64,000 nt of DNA from Candidatus Sodalis pierantonius str. SOPE (GCF_000517405.1 NZ_CP006568.1:2480001-2544000), one strand, 5' to 3'. Positions 17,833 through 27,021 are shown, counted from the first letter of the stretch. A program made the numbers and translations. The notes: a model not told the origin generated them from the letters alone.

Positions 17833-19239
17833 ATGAAAAAGACTAAAATTGTTTGTACCATCGGCCCGAAAACTGAATCCGAAGAGGTACTGTCCAACCT
17901 GCTCGACGCGGGGATGAACGTGATGCGTCTCAACTTTTCCCACGGCGACTATGAAGAGCACGGGCAGCGCATCAAAAATCTGCGCGCGGTTCTGAAGAGA
18001 ACGGGTCAACAGGCCGCCATCCTGCTTGATACCAAAGACCCCGAAATCCGCACCATGAAGCTTGTAAACGGCGCCGACGTTTCACTGCGCGCGGGCCAAA
18101 CCTTTACTACCGATCAGAGCGTGGTTGGCAACAGCGAGCACGTGGCGGTCACCTACCCCGGGTTCACCCAGGATCTGGCCGTAGGCAATACCGTGCTGGT
18201 GGATGACGGACTGTTGGGCATGACCGTCACCAGCGTCACCCAGAATGAGGTGGTGTGCAATGTGCTGAACAATGGCGATCTCGGCGAAAATAAAGGGGTC
18301 AACCTGCCTGGCGTGTCCATTGCCCTACCGGCGCTGGCGGAAAAAGACAAACGCGATCTGATTTTCGGCTGCGAGCAAGGGGTGGATTTTATCGCCGCCT
18401 CGTTTATCCGCAAGCGTTCCGACGTACTGGAAATTCGTGAACATTTGCAGCAGCACGGTGGCGAACATATCCAGATCATCTCTAAAATCGAAAACCAGGA
18501 AGGCCTGAACAATTTCGACGAAATTCTGGAAGCGTCCGACGGCATCATGGTGGCCCGCGGCGATCTCGGCGTCGAAATTCCGGTGGAAGAAGTCATCTTC
18601 GCCCAGAAAATGATGATCGAGAAGTGTAACCGGGCGCGCAAGGTCGTCATTACCGCCACCCAGATGCTCGACTCGATGATCAAAAATCCTCGCCCAACCC
18701 GCGCGGAAGCCGGCGACGTGGCCAACGCCATTCTTGACGGCACGGATGCGGTGATGCTGTCCGGCGAGAGCGCCAAAGGAAAATATCCGCTGGAAGCCGT
18801 TACCATTATGGCCACCATTTGCCAGCGCACCGATCGTATGCTGCCGAGCCGTATTGACGGTCAGCACGACAGCCGCAAGTTGCGCATTACCGAAGCCGTT
18901 TGCCGCGGCGCGGTGGAAACCGCGGAAAAATTGGAATCGCCTTTGATCGTGGTCGCGACAGAAGGCGGGAAATCCGCCAAGTCGGTACGAAAATATTTCC
19001 CGAAAGCGGAAATCCTGGCGTTGACCACCAATCCGCTGACCGCCCGCCAGTTGCTGCTGAGCAAAGGGGTTGCCTGCCAGTTAGTGGAAGAGATCGCGTC
19101 GACCGATGATTTTTACCGCATCGGTAAAGCCATGGCGTTAGAAACCGGCTTGGCGGCCAAAGGCGATATTATCGTCATGGTGTCCAGCGCGCTGGTGCCG
19201 AGCGGCACCACCAACACCGCCTCGGTGCATATGCTGTAA
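17833..19239 (+). CDS. pykF: Pyruvate kinase I PykF, with unusual substitution
   Basis: Converts PEP and ADP to pyruvate and ATP; the family form is a tetramer activated by fructose-1,6-bisphosphate. It is 468 aa, against 470 in E. coli. Start at 17833 (MKKTKIVCTIGPKTESEE). The active-site segments MRLNFSHGDYEEH, ISKIENQEG and MVARGDLGVEIP are intact, as is the C-terminal effector domain ending PSGTTNTASVHML. Two oddities stand out. The near-invariant DTKGPEIR motif reads DTKDPEIR (Gly69 to Asp, GAC), and two residues are missing from the TFTFTTD strand. Activity may be reduced. Confidence 0.92.
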   Translation: MKKTKIVCTIGPKTESEEVLSNLLDAGMNVMRLNFSHGDYEEHGQRIKNLRAVLKRTGQQAAILLDTKDPEIRTMKLVNGADVSLRAGQTFTTDQSVVGNSEHVAVTYPGFTQDLAVGNTVLVDDGLLGMTVTSVTQNEVVCNVLNNGDLGENKGVNLPGVSIALPALAEKDKRDLIFGCEQGVDFIAASFIRKRSDVLEIREHLQQHGGEHIQIISKIENQEGLNNFDEILEASDGIMVARGDLGVEIPVEEVIFAQKMMIEKCNRARKVVITATQMLDSMIKNPRPTRAEAGDVANAILDGTDAVMLSGESAKGKYPLEAVTIMATICQRTDRMLPSRIDGQHDSRKLRITEAVCRGAVETAEKLESPLIVVATEGGKSAKSVRKYFPKAEILALTTNPLTARQLLLSKGVACQLVEEIASTDDFYRIGKAMALETGLAAKGDIIVMVSSALVPSGTTNTASVHML

Positions 19240-19344
19240 GCATCGGCAGCGGGTGCGCCCGCTGAGACCTTCTTGGCTGTCGCGGCGGCGCGATGGCCTT
19301 TATAGTTCATACGCGGAGTTCCCGGCGGGCGTCGACAGCATCCC

Positions 19345-19374
19345 AGGCTCCTGTCCACACAGGGGCCTTTTTTG
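19345..19374 (+). terminator. pykF terminator
   Basis: AGGCTCCTGT/ACAGGGGCCT stem (one G-T pair) with CCAC loop, followed by T6 at 19368-19373. It lies about 105 bp after the pykF stop. Confidence 0.75.
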
Positions 19375-19701
19375 TTGTTCGTCGCAGGTATTATTTAAAA
19401 AGTGTAATACTTATTAATTAACGGGCAGCTATGCAATACCGCATTTGGTACCAGAATGGTATAAAGAAACTTTATCTTTGGCCCTATTTCACCTCCACCA
19501 CCCCGTCGTTGTCACCGCTAATTGGGCGAGCCGACAAAAGAATCACGCCAAAGAAATAAAATAGGTAGCGCGGCCAATTTCGATAGCACGTTTTGCTGCC
19601 GCCTTAATCGGAGAAATCTTATGGCCGCAAGGCTTCTAGGGCGTTTTTTTTAACCACTCTGTAAAATAAGATGTTTCTTTGAGCGGTCGATCGAATTTAA
19701 T
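19375..19701. other. AT-rich interval before IS element
   Basis: About 330 bp with no coding or RNA signal that I recognise. Originally it was part of the pykF-lpp intergenic region, now separated from lpp by the IS. Confidence 0.5.
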
Positions 19702-19710
19702 CGTTTTATT

Positions 19711-20765
19711 GGCTTTGTTGAATAAATCGAACTTTTAGGTGACTGGCGGCTATGATCACTACATTCGTTTCAACATCAGGTCCCCATGGCAAAGCAAAAG
19801 TTTAAAATTACCAACTGGCCCGCATATAACAATGCGCTCAGGCAGCGGGGGGACCTGACAGTATGGCTTGATGAGTCAGCCATTGCTGCATGGACTGAGA
19901 GTACACCACCTGAACATCGTGGCCGGCCGCTTCACTACACCGATATGGCCATTACCACGGTTCTGATGATAAAGCGCGTGTTTAACCTTTCGCTCCGGGC
20001 GTTACAGGGTTTCGTTGACTCGATTTTTAAACTGATGGGGCTGTCGCTGCGCTGCCCAGATTACTCTCTGGTCAGCCGGCGAGCAAAAACCGTCGACATC
20101 AGCATAAAAACGCCAACCCGCGGCGAAATCTCACACCTGGTCATCGATGGCACCGGCCTGAAAATCTTCGGCGAAGGCGAATGGAAAGTCAGGCAGCATG
20201 GGGCTGAGAGGCGCAGAGTATGGCGCAAGCTTCATCTGGCAGTAGATAGCGCGACACATGAAATTATCTGTGCCGATTTATCGCTAAGCGGTACGACAGA
20301 TGCGCAGGCGCTGCCCGGGCTGATTAACCAAACCCACCGGAAAATCAGGGAAGCGTCGGCTGACAGTGCTTACGATACGCGTTACTGTCATGATGCTCTG
20401 CTGAGGAAAAAAATAAAGCCGCTTATCCCACCGCGAAGTGGTGCGCAATATTGGCCAGCTCGATACCATGAGCGTAACCATGCGGTGGCAAATCAGCATC
20501 TGAGCGGCAATAACGATACCTGGAAAAAGAAAGTAGGTTATCACCGGCGTTCACTGGCTGAAACGGCCATGTTCCGGTTTAAAATACTTCTGGGTGGTCA
20601 TCTGAGTCTGCATGACTATGACGCGCAGGTAGGTGAGGCTATGGCAATGGTCAAAGCGCTTAACCGGATCACGTTGTTAGGAATGCCAAACAGCGTCCGC
20701 ATCATGTAACAATCGCCCTGATAGGGAGGAAGTCGTCAAAAATTTCGGATTTATTCAACAAAGCG
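19711..20765 (+). mobile_element. Intact IS5-family (IS903 group) element
   Basis: 1055 bp. The left end GGCTTTGTTGAATAAATC is repeated inverted at the right end with one mismatch at the outermost base. A perfect 9-bp target duplication CGTTTTATT (19702-19710 and 20766-20774) flanks it, the size expected for IS903. It encodes one transposase. The ends and protein match a second, broken copy at 40679-41743. Confidence 0.95.
19786..20709 (+). CDS. IS5/IS903-family transposase
   Basis: A 307-aa DDE transposase filling the IS. It starts MAKQKFKITNWPAYNNALRQ. Catalytic residues are in HLVIDGTGLKI (first Asp), ADSAYDTRY (second Asp) and SLAETAMFRFK (Glu), the typical IS5 spacing. The frame is uninterrupted, so this copy may be active. 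Compared with the copy in ppsA it lacks the 10-bp duplication and retains the base whose loss breaks that copy. Confidence 0.95.
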   Translation: MAKQKFKITNWPAYNNALRQRGDLTVWLDESAIAAWTESTPPEHRGRPLHYTDMAITTVLMIKRVFNLSLRALQGFVDSIFKLMGLSLRCPDYSLVSRRAKTVDISIKTPTRGEISHLVIDGTGLKIFGEGEWKVRQHGAERRRVWRKLHLAVDSATHEIICADLSLSGTTDAQALPGLINQTHRKIREASADSAYDTRYCHDALLRKKIKPLIPPRSGAQYWPARYHERNHAVANQHLSGNNDTWKKKVGYHRRSLAETAMFRFKILLGGHLSLHDYDAQVGEAMAMVKALNRITLLGMPNSVRIM

Positions 20766-20785
20766 CGTTTTATTCGCAAAATTTA

Positions 20786-20814
20786 TTCTCAATCGAAAAT
20801 AGTTTGTGTAATAC
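20786..20814 (+). promoter_or_regulatory. lpp promoter core
   Basis: The sequence from about 20786 to the lpp ATG is nearly that of E. coli lpp as I recall it: TTCTCA as a possible -35, TAATAC (20809-20814) as -10, then the conserved leader GCTACATGGAGATTAAC. The IS ends only about 20 bp upstream of the -35. Confidence 0.75.
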
Positions 20815-20859
20815 TTGTAATGCTACATGGAGATTAACTCAATCTAGAGGGTATTAATA

Positions 20860-21096
20860 ATGAATCGTACTAAACTGGTACTGGGCGCGGTAATTCTGGG
20901 TTCCATTCTGCTGACTGGTTGCTCGAGCAACGCTAAAATCGATCAGCTGTTCTCCGACGTTCAGACTCTGAACGCCAAGGTTGACCAGATCAGCAACGAC
21001 GTGAACGCTCTGCGCTTCGACGTACAGGCTGCTAAAGACGACGCTGCCCGTGCTAACCAACGTCTGGACAACCAAGCCACCTCTTACCGTAAGTAA
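20860..21096 (+). CDS. lpp: Major outer-membrane (Braun) lipoprotein
   Basis: Abundant lipoprotein that links outer membrane and peptidoglycan through its C-terminal Lys. It is 78 aa, identical in length to E. coli. The signal peptide ends LTGC (Cys21). A coiled-coil heptad region runs from SSNAKIDQL to DNQATSYRK, and the terminal Arg-Lys needed for murein attachment is present. The attaching L,D-transpeptidases were not all examined; ldtE, a 3-3 cross-linking enzyme next door, is broken. Strong leader and terminator are conserved. Confidence 0.97.
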   Translation: MNRTKLVLGAVILGSILLTGCSSNAKIDQLFSDVQTLNAKVDQISNDVNALRFDVQAAKDDAARANQRLDNQATSYRK

Positions 21097-21116
21097 GAGT
21101 TCCGGTCTTGATTGGG

Positions 21117-21146
21117 AATGGGCGCACCTTGTGCGCCATTTTTTTT
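21117..21146 (+). terminator. lpp terminator
   Basis: GGCGCAC/GTGCGCC stem (21121-21137) followed by A and T8 (21139-21146). It is the same hairpin type as the E. coli lpp terminator. Confidence 0.92.
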
Positions 21147-21600
21147 GCATGACCGACAGGCCGCGGCCCACACCTTTCCCAGGCGCGCGAGGTGCTATCT
21201 CCCCTTTCTTGGCACCGCAGGGCGCTGCACTGTAGCCCTGACGAAGCATAAGTCCGCAGGCGCGGCACTATAGTCCATGTGGATGAATGCCCGCAAGGGG
21301 CCCAGGCGGCGCGTTATGGCCTCTGATAGCCTTGAGCCCGAGTACGTCGCATCGGCGATAGCGCTATGCCCGCAGCGAGGCTGGGAGTGCGCGCCAGCAG
21401 ACGCTATGGTCTGTCGCGATGCCCTTAGCTTCGATGGCGGCTTGCCCGCCGGCCTGCCCTTCGCTCGGCATGCCCCTTTATTTCTCTGCGTTACTCAAAA
21501 CAACAACGGACGCGCCGTCGACTAAGGCGCTGCGTCCGTTGTTACGGGTAGCGATACACTCCGCGCTGCCCGAGGGGCCGGCCGTTCGCTACGCGGCGGG
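21147..21600. other. lpp-ldtE interval with long hairpin
   Basis: About 450 bp, GC-rich, with several chance open frames and no recognisable gene. At about 21500-21543 an inverted repeat (AACAACGGACGC ... GCGTCCGTTGTT, 12-bp arms, loop about 18 nt) could end transcription of ldtE, which is read from the other side. Confidence 0.5.
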
Positions 21601-21847
21601 TTATGCTCCCGTGGCTGGGTCGGTGGCCGAGCCTTGCGCCGCTTGCGCCTTGGCTGCGGAAGACGCAGGCGTGACCGGTTCGCCGTTATTGATCAATACC
21701 GGTATTCCCGAGCGGCGCGCCACCGCCTGTTTCACCATGACGCGATCCGTTGCGGGCTGCGCGACAAATTTTGCCGTCCGGGCATTAAAGCGAATCGGTG
21801 AGGTCTGCGGATCGTCTTTCTCCGAGCGGGAGAGCGGCTGATGCACT
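21601..21847 (-). pseudogene. ldtE: C-terminal fragment of ldtE
   Basis: The minus-strand reading from about 21847 (VHQPLSRSEKDDPQTSPIRF) to the stop at 21601 corresponds to the C-terminal tail of LdtE (YnhG), after the catalytic domain. It continues directly from the N-terminal part at 25817-26584 once the roughly 4-kb IS cluster is removed: GTG GAA GTG lies on one side and the CAT CAG continuation on the other. Confidence 0.85.
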
Positions 21848-21864
21848 TGCAGATTCCGACGTAT
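21848..21864. repeat. 17-bp orphan left end of the IS21 element
   Basis: TGCAGATTCCGACGTAT is identical to the first 17 bp of both IS21 copies (23196 and 46044). Here it is cut off by the IS256 element at 21865. It abuts ldtE sequence on the other side. Confidence 0.9.
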
Positions 21865-23179
21865 GACCCTGTACACGATTCTGTGTAAATGCCTTTTCTC
21901 AGAAGTGACCGTCCAAGCGGTCACCGAACTCGATAATAAAGCGGCTCATTGCCATGCGCCAGTCCCTCAAAGGCATTGTCCATTTCTGTGAGGCCGCCTG
22001 TATCGCCAGCCACACCACCTTTTTCACTGCGTCGTCGGTCGGGAACACCTTGCGCTTTTTGATGGCATGCCGGATCACGCTGTTTAACGACTCGATGGCG
22101 TTGGTCGTGTAGATCACCTTGCGGATGTCCGTTGGGTAGGCAAAGAACGTGGCCAGATTGGCCCAGTTTGCCTGCCAGCTTCGACTTATTTGCGGGTAGC
22201 GGATGTCCCAGGCACTGGAGAACGCTTCCAGCGCCTGCAAGCCGGCTTCTTCCGTAGGGGCCTGATAGATAGCTTTCAGGTCGCGGGTGACGGCCTTGTA
22301 GTCCTTCCAGGAGACGAACCGCAGGCTGTTGCGCACCATATGTACGATACACAGCTGGAGCCGCGCCTCCGGATACACCGCGTTAATAGCGTCAGGGAAA
22401 CCTTTCAGCCCGTCTACGCAGGCGATAAGGATATCGTTCAGGCCGCGGTTTTTCAGCTCTGTCAGCACGTTCAGCCAGAACTTTGCGCCTTCATTTTCGG
22501 CCAGCCACATACCTAGCAACTCTTTCTGGCCTTCGATGTTGATGCCCAGCGCCAGGAACACAGATTTGTTGATGATGCGGCTGTCCTGCCGGACTTTTAG
22601 AACGATACAATCAAGATAAACAATGGGATAGACTGCATCCAGAGGCCGGTTTTGCCATTCGACAACCTGCTCCATGACCGCATCGGTGACCTTTGAGACC
22701 AGAGCCGGCGAGACAGCGGCGTCATACAGCTCTTTGAACGCGGCGGCGATCTCGCGGGTGGTCATCCCTTTGGCGTACAACGATAAAATCTGGTTATCCA
22801 TCCCGGTAATCCGGGTCTGGTTCTTCTTCACCAGTTGCGGTTCAAAGGAACCGTCACGATCGCGCGGAGTACGCAGCGCCAGCGGGCCATCGCCAGTGGT
22901 AACGGTTTTTGTGGAATAGCCGTTGCGGGCGTTGGTCCCCGGTTTAGGCTGATTTTTATCGTAGCCGAGGTGATGGGTCATTTCAGCATTGAGAGCTGCT
23001 TCGACGCTGATTTTTTTCAGCAGCCGATCGAAGTGACTGAGATCTTCAGGGGTTTTGAGATTTTTGGCCAGTTCGTTAGCCAGAGCCTGCAACTGTTTTT
23101 CGTCCATAAATTAACCTGTTTTTGATGTTGGCTTGAACATATCAAAATCAGGCAAATACACAAATTTCTAAACAGGCTC
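21865..23179 (-). mobile_element. IS256-family element
   Basis: 1315 bp. Terminal inverted repeats start GACCCTGT at 21865 and, on the minus strand, GAGCCTGT at 23179; they share GA-CCTGT, TGTGTA and TGCCT blocks over about 30 bp. The transposase inside reads from the minus strand. No target duplication is seen, because one side is an IS21 end and the other a duplicated piece of its own end. Confidence 0.88.
21899..23107 (-). CDS. IS256-family (mutator-type) transposase
   Basis: A 402-aa DDE transposase with an intact frame. The mutator-type motifs are YLDCIVLKV (first Asp), IACVDGLKGFPDAI (second Asp), LCIVHMVRNSLRF and TTNAIESLNSVIR (Glu). The N-terminal DNA-binding part includes GMTTREIAAAFKELY. 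The start at 23107 is close to the right terminus. The element looks mobile. Confidence 0.94.
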   Translation of the reverse strand: MDEKQLQALANELAKNLKTPEDLSHFDRLLKKISVEAALNAEMTHHLGYDKNQPKPGTNARNGYSTKTVTTGDGPLALRTPRDRDGSFEPQLVKKNQTRITGMDNQILSLYAKGMTTREIAAAFKELYDAAVSPALVSKVTDAVMEQVVEWQNRPLDAVYPIVYLDCIVLKVRQDSRIINKSVFLALGINIEGQKELLGMWLAENEGAKFWLNVLTELKNRGLNDILIACVDGLKGFPDAINAVYPEARLQLCIVHMVRNSLRFVSWKDYKAVTRDLKAIYQAPTEEAGLQALEAFSSAWDIRYPQISRSWQANWANLATFFAYPTDIRKVIYTTNAIESLNSVIRHAIKKRKVFPTDDAVKKVVWLAIQAASQKWTMPLRDWRMAMSRFIIEFGDRLDGHF

Positions 23180-23195
23180 TGTTGGATTGAACATA
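23180..23195. repeat. First part of a 54-bp duplicated IS256 end, split by IS21
   Basis: 23180-23195 joined to 25779-25816 reconstitutes 54 bp that repeat the terminal 54 bp of the IS256 element (23126-23179) with one mismatch (C to A at 23186). The IS21 copy inserted within this duplicate, generating the ACATA target duplication. Confidence 0.88.
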
Positions 23196-23315
23196 TGCAG
23201 ATTCCGACGTATCCGATCAGCTGTTCCGGCGACATCCGATCAGTTATTCCGATATTTTCCGATCACCCATTCCAGTGATATTCGATCACGTGTTCGCACA
23301 TCTTCTGACTCGGGT

Positions 23316-24066
23316 TTAGTCTATTTTTTCTGTGCTGGCTACTCCTTGCTCTTTGCGTAGTGATTCGCCTTTAAGTTCCAGTCTATAGCTGGGGTGTACT
23401 AACCGATCGAGTAACGCGTCAGCTGTCGTGGGGTTTTCTATCAGTCCATACCATTTTTTCACCGGCAGTTGACTGATCAGGATGCTGCTGCTTTTGTCGT
23501 AGCGATCTTCCATCATCTCCAACAGCATCGTTGCCTGCATCGGACTTATTGATTCTAGGCCCACGTCGTCCAAAATCAGTAACTCTATTTTTTTCTAACT
23601 GCTTAAGCTGTTTTAGATAGGTCCCGTCTACCTGACACTGGTGAAGATGGGCCAGCAACCGACCCACTCGCCAGTAACGCACGCTATATTGCTGCCGGCA
23701 TGCCTGCTCACCAAGCGCACAACTGAGCCAGGTTTTGCCCGTACCTGTCGGCCCCGTGATGAGTATGCTTTTCTGATATTTCAGATATTGTCCCCCTAGC
23801 AGATCTCGCATCTGTTCCGGTGTCACTCCTCGGCTAGGGATATAACGGATATCTTCCGGTTTTGCCTGCAAGCGCATTTGCGATTGCCGTCGCAGACGGC
23901 ATATGTGGTTGTTTTTTCTATGCAAATTTTCCGCTTCTACCATCAGTGACAACCGCTCCTCGAACCCCAGCTCCCCATAACTCCCCGGGAGTTCGCGTTG
24001 CGTCTCCAACGCCTGGACCATTGCCGACAACTTCAGCTCTCGCAGAGCCATTAACAGTGTATCCAT
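23316..24066 (-). pseudogene. istB: Frameshifted IstB ATPase (IS21 copy A)
   Basis: IstB is the AAA+ helper that selects target DNA for IS21. This copy is 751 bp, against 750 in copy B. A run of seven T (23588-23594 area) replaces six, shifting frame just after LKQLEK and before the Walker B region (ILDDVGLES in copy B). The Walker A GPTGTGKTWLS is intact. The product would be truncated at about two-thirds length. Confidence 0.93.
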
Positions 24067-24077
24067 ATTTATTCTCC

Positions 24078-25628
24078 TTAGTGATAACTGTCCGGACCTC
24101 GGAGGTTTTCGTGAACCAGCATTGATACGCCGGCTCCGTCCTGGGTGACCTCACTTTCACGACCGTGTTTCAATACGTTGGCTATGAAAGAGCGGTTAAT
24201 GCACCCTTTCTCCAACGCCAGCGCGCAGGCCTTCTCCAGTCGCGTCGTCTCATAGCGCCGTTGCAGATTGAGTAGCCCCAGCACGGAGCGGTAAGCCTGC
24301 TCCGGATGGGCTTTGCTCTTTTGGATGGACTCGACCACTTTCAGTGTGCACACACCCACCGACAGCGCCCAACTGCACAGCCTTTCCGGCGTCCACTGAC
24401 TCTGCCCCTTATGGTTAGCCGGCATGTGCGCCGCCTGAGTCGTGTGCCTATAGGCGTTATCGCTGCGAGGGTGCGTAGCCACGCAGACGCCCTTATGGTG
24501 GATTTGCACCAGCCATTGGGTGGCGATGACGTCAACGCGCTCGCCAACCAGCGGATGCGGCACCGAGTACCAGTTTTTGCCGTAGTCTATGTGGTAATCA
24601 GGTCCCACTCGGGCAACGAGATACTCACTGTATTCCCATTGTGTGGGCGGTAGAGGCCCAAGAGCCGGTTTGTCCAGCTGCTCGAAGCGTTCAAGGCGAC
24701 TTTGTCCGCCGTAATGACGCATCGGGCGCAGATTCAACTCATGATTGAGTTCTCGTATCACCTGGTTGAGTTCGGCCAGCGAGTAGAACCTACGTTTACG
24801 CAACCGGGCCAAAACCCAGCGTTCTACCAGCTGCACAGTTGATTCTGCCTTCGCCTTGTCTTTCGGTTTTCTCGGGCGCGCCGGTAGCACCACTGTCTCA
24901 TAGTGATTTGCCAGCGCCTGGTAGCTCTGGTTTATGACCGGCTCATAGCGGTCAGGGGTGCTGACAGCGCTGCGCAGATTATCAGGTATCATCAGCTCCG
25001 GAACCCCACCCATGAAGTGCAGGCAGCGGCTATTGGCGTTGAGCCACGATGCCATGTCCTGGCCTTCGCAGGCTTCGATATACGCATAGCCTGACACGCC
25101 CATGGCAGCGACGAAGATAGCGACCTGGCGTACGCTACCGGTCGCAGGGTTGACGATAGGTACGGTGGGGCCACAGAAGTCGATGAAGAGCTTTTCTCCA
25201 GCCTTGTGCTTCATGCGCATGGAACGCCGCTGCTTCTTTTTCCAGTCACGGAACAGTGCACAAAACTGTGAGTAACCGAGGGCATCACCGCCCACGGCGG
25301 ACTGATATTCCATCCAGAGCAGCTGCTTGGTCATGCCCTTGCGGCTTAACTCGGTATCGATATCAAGCCAGCTGGGTAAGGTATTGATAACTTTTCTGGA
25401 TTTGCCGGGATAGAGCAGGCGGTCGAGGTCGACGGGGGACAGTTCCGCCGGCAATGGCCAGACCAGGTTAGCTACCGTGAATCGGCCGAGGATATCGTGC
25501 ACGGTAGTACAGCCTATGCCGAGCGCTGCTGCGATAGTGCGATTCGAGCGACGCTGCTCGAATTTCATACGTAAGACATTAATATAGATGCACATTTCCG
25601 TTCTCGCTTTCTTCTTTTTACGTGCCAT
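24078..25628 (-). CDS. istA: IstA transposase (IS21 copy A), catalytic triad intact
   Basis: A 516-aa IS21 transposase. The N-terminal helix-turn-helix RRSNRTIAAALGIGCTTVHD spans residues 26-46. The DDE integrase core has D150 (LFIDFCGP), D216 (MIPDNLRS) and E262 (KAKAESTVQ). A C-terminal beta-barrel region follows. The stop is 11 bp before istB, the usual istAB arrangement. The frame is intact, and the catalytic Glu is present, unlike copy B. Confidence 0.94.
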   Translation of the reverse strand: MARKKKKARTEMCIYINVLRMKFEQRRSNRTIAAALGIGCTTVHDILGRFTVANLVWPLPAELSPVDLDRLLYPGKSRKVINTLPSWLDIDTELSRKGMTKQLLWMEYQSAVGGDALGYSQFCALFRDWKKKQRRSMRMKHKAGEKLFIDFCGPTVPIVNPATGSVRQVAIFVAAMGVSGYAYIEACEGQDMASWLNANSRCLHFMGGVPELMIPDNLRSAVSTPDRYEPVINQSYQALANHYETVVLPARPRKPKDKAKAESTVQLVERWVLARLRKRRFYSLAELNQVIRELNHELNLRPMRHYGGQSRLERFEQLDKPALGPLPPTQWEYSEYLVARVGPDYHIDYGKNWYSVPHPLVGERVDVIATQWLVQIHHKGVCVATHPRSDNAYRHTTQAAHMPANHKGQSQWTPERLCSWALSVGVCTLKVVESIQKSKAHPEQAYRSVLGLLNLQRRYETTRLEKACALALEKGCINRSFIANVLKHGRESEVTQDGAGVSMLVHENLRGPDSYH

Positions 25629-25773
25629 GCCATGCCCTCGGAAGCTAAAAGTCTCCAGAGTATGGCGGAACAGAAGATGAGCGATCGGACAGAATCGGAA
25701 TCGCTGATCGGGCGACCGGAATCAGTGATCGGGTGAAATCGGAATCAGTGATCGGATGTGACCGGAACCAGCA

Positions 25774-25816
25774 ACATATCAAAATCAGGCAAATACACAA
25801 ATTTCTAAACAGGCTC
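25774..25816. repeat. ACATA duplication plus rest of the duplicated IS256 end
   Basis: ACATA (25774-25778) is the IS21 target duplication. 25779-25816 completes the second copy of the IS256 terminus, ending AACAGGCTC, and abuts ldtE codons at 25817. Confidence 0.88.
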
Positions 25817-26584
25817 CAGCACTTCCACATAACGCTTGCCGTCAGGCTCTACCGCCACTTTCACCGGTTCATTAATCACCTGTACGCGAGTGCCCACCGA
25901 CACGCTATTGATCAACGCTTCGATATCGTCGGGGCGTAAGCGGATACAGCCAGAGCTGACCCGCATACCGATGCCGAAATTGGCGTTAGTGCCGTGAATA
26001 AGATAGGTGCCGGTACCGGCCGCCAACCGCAATGCATACAGCCCCATCGGGTTTTTCGGCCCCGCCGGCACCACCGCGGGCAGCGTAATACCCTGCTCTT
26101 TGAGATAAATTTTGCGGATGTTGGCGGTTGGCGTCCAGGTCGGGTTGGGAATTTTTTGGCTGATTGACGTCACCATAACCGGCGTGTTGCGCTCCAGTTG
26201 GCCGATACCGATGGGGTAAACAATCACCGTGTTTTCCCCTTTCGGGTAGTAATAGAGCCGTAATTCGGCGAGGTTGATAACGATGCCCTTGCGCGGCGTG
26301 TCGGGCAACAGCATTTGGCTGGGAATGGTCAACACCGTTCCCGGTCGCGGCAGCCAGGGGTCGGTGCCCGGATTGGCCTCCAGCATCGCCAGCAGGCCGA
26401 TCTTATATTTGTCGGCAATCGCCTCCAGCGAACCGCCATCCTACATCACGATGTGGGTCGTATTTTCGCCGATGAGGCGGCTATTGTCCGGCGGCAGCGG
26501 ATAGACGGTGGCGTCGGCCGCGTTAATCGCACTAGCCAGCACGGCGGCCAGCATCCACGCCAGCCTGTTGGTGATATTTAGCAT
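25817..26584 (-). pseudogene. ldtE: N-terminal and catalytic part of ldtE, with nonsense codon
   Basis: LdtE (YnhG) is a periplasmic L,D-transpeptidase making mDAP-mDAP cross-links. Start at 26584 (MLNITNRLAWMLAAVLASA, a signal peptide). A TAG at 26441-26443 interrupts just before the LysM-like segment (DGGSLEAIADKYKIG). Past it the YkuD domain is intact, with the HGTN and SSGCIRL catalytic motif (Cys in VSSGCIR). The IS cluster then cuts the gene after YVEVL. So there are two independent lesions. It lies next to sufE, as in E. coli. Confidence 0.93.
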
Positions 26585-27021
26585 AAGCGATCCTGGGTCA
26601 GTAACCTGCGAAGCGGCGCGACGGTGTGCCGTGATGAAACACGGCCGATGGGCGCCAGGCCTCAGTGTAACAAATGAACGACCTGCGCCGCGATGCAGCG
26701 AAGTCCGAAAGCGCGACGGCACAGGTCGCTGCAGCGCATGAAAACGGGCGCGAGCATCCCGCCGCGAGAACAACGACTTATGAGAACGGGCGAAGGACAT
26801 GACCCGAACAGAGAGGAGCCCGGCGTGAGAAGGGGTGGAATAGAGGGCCGGTAAAGCGAGTCGCTCGCCAGAACGGGCGGAACAATTCAGGTTGCCCCAA
26901 GGGGATAGGAAAAAAGCACGTCGCCCGCCGCGCCCGCTACGCCGTAAAAGGCGCATCGGGCCGAGCGGGGACACCAAGCCACCTTGCGGCCACGCCGTCT
27001 CGGCAGGGACGGCGCAAGCGG
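26585..27021. other. sufE-ldtE interval
   Basis: About 435 bp of GC-rich sequence with long chance open frames on the minus strand and no recognisable gene. It should hold the end of the suf transcript and the ldtE promoter. I see no strong terminator. Confidence 0.45.

Larger units (their letters stand above)
23196..25773 (-). mobile_element. IS21-family element, copy A
   Basis: 2578 bp. It starts TGCAGATTCCG and ends CCGGAACCAGCA, ends that are imperfect inverted repeats with the TG...CA termini of IS21. Additional GATCA/GATCGG sub-repeats occur inside each end. The 5-bp target duplication ACATA is at 23191-23195 and 25774-25778. It carries istA and a frameshifted istB on the minus strand. 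Confidence 0.93.

Noticed and set aside
21277..21841. Plus-strand frames in the lpp-ldtE interval
   Set aside because: They overlap the minus-strand ldtE tail or GC-rich non-coding DNA, with no conserved motifs.
23216..23300. Repeated GATCA/GATCGG motifs at IS21 ends considered as an iteron or replication origin
   Set aside because: The same motifs occur at both ends of both IS21 copies, so they are transposase-binding sub-repeats.
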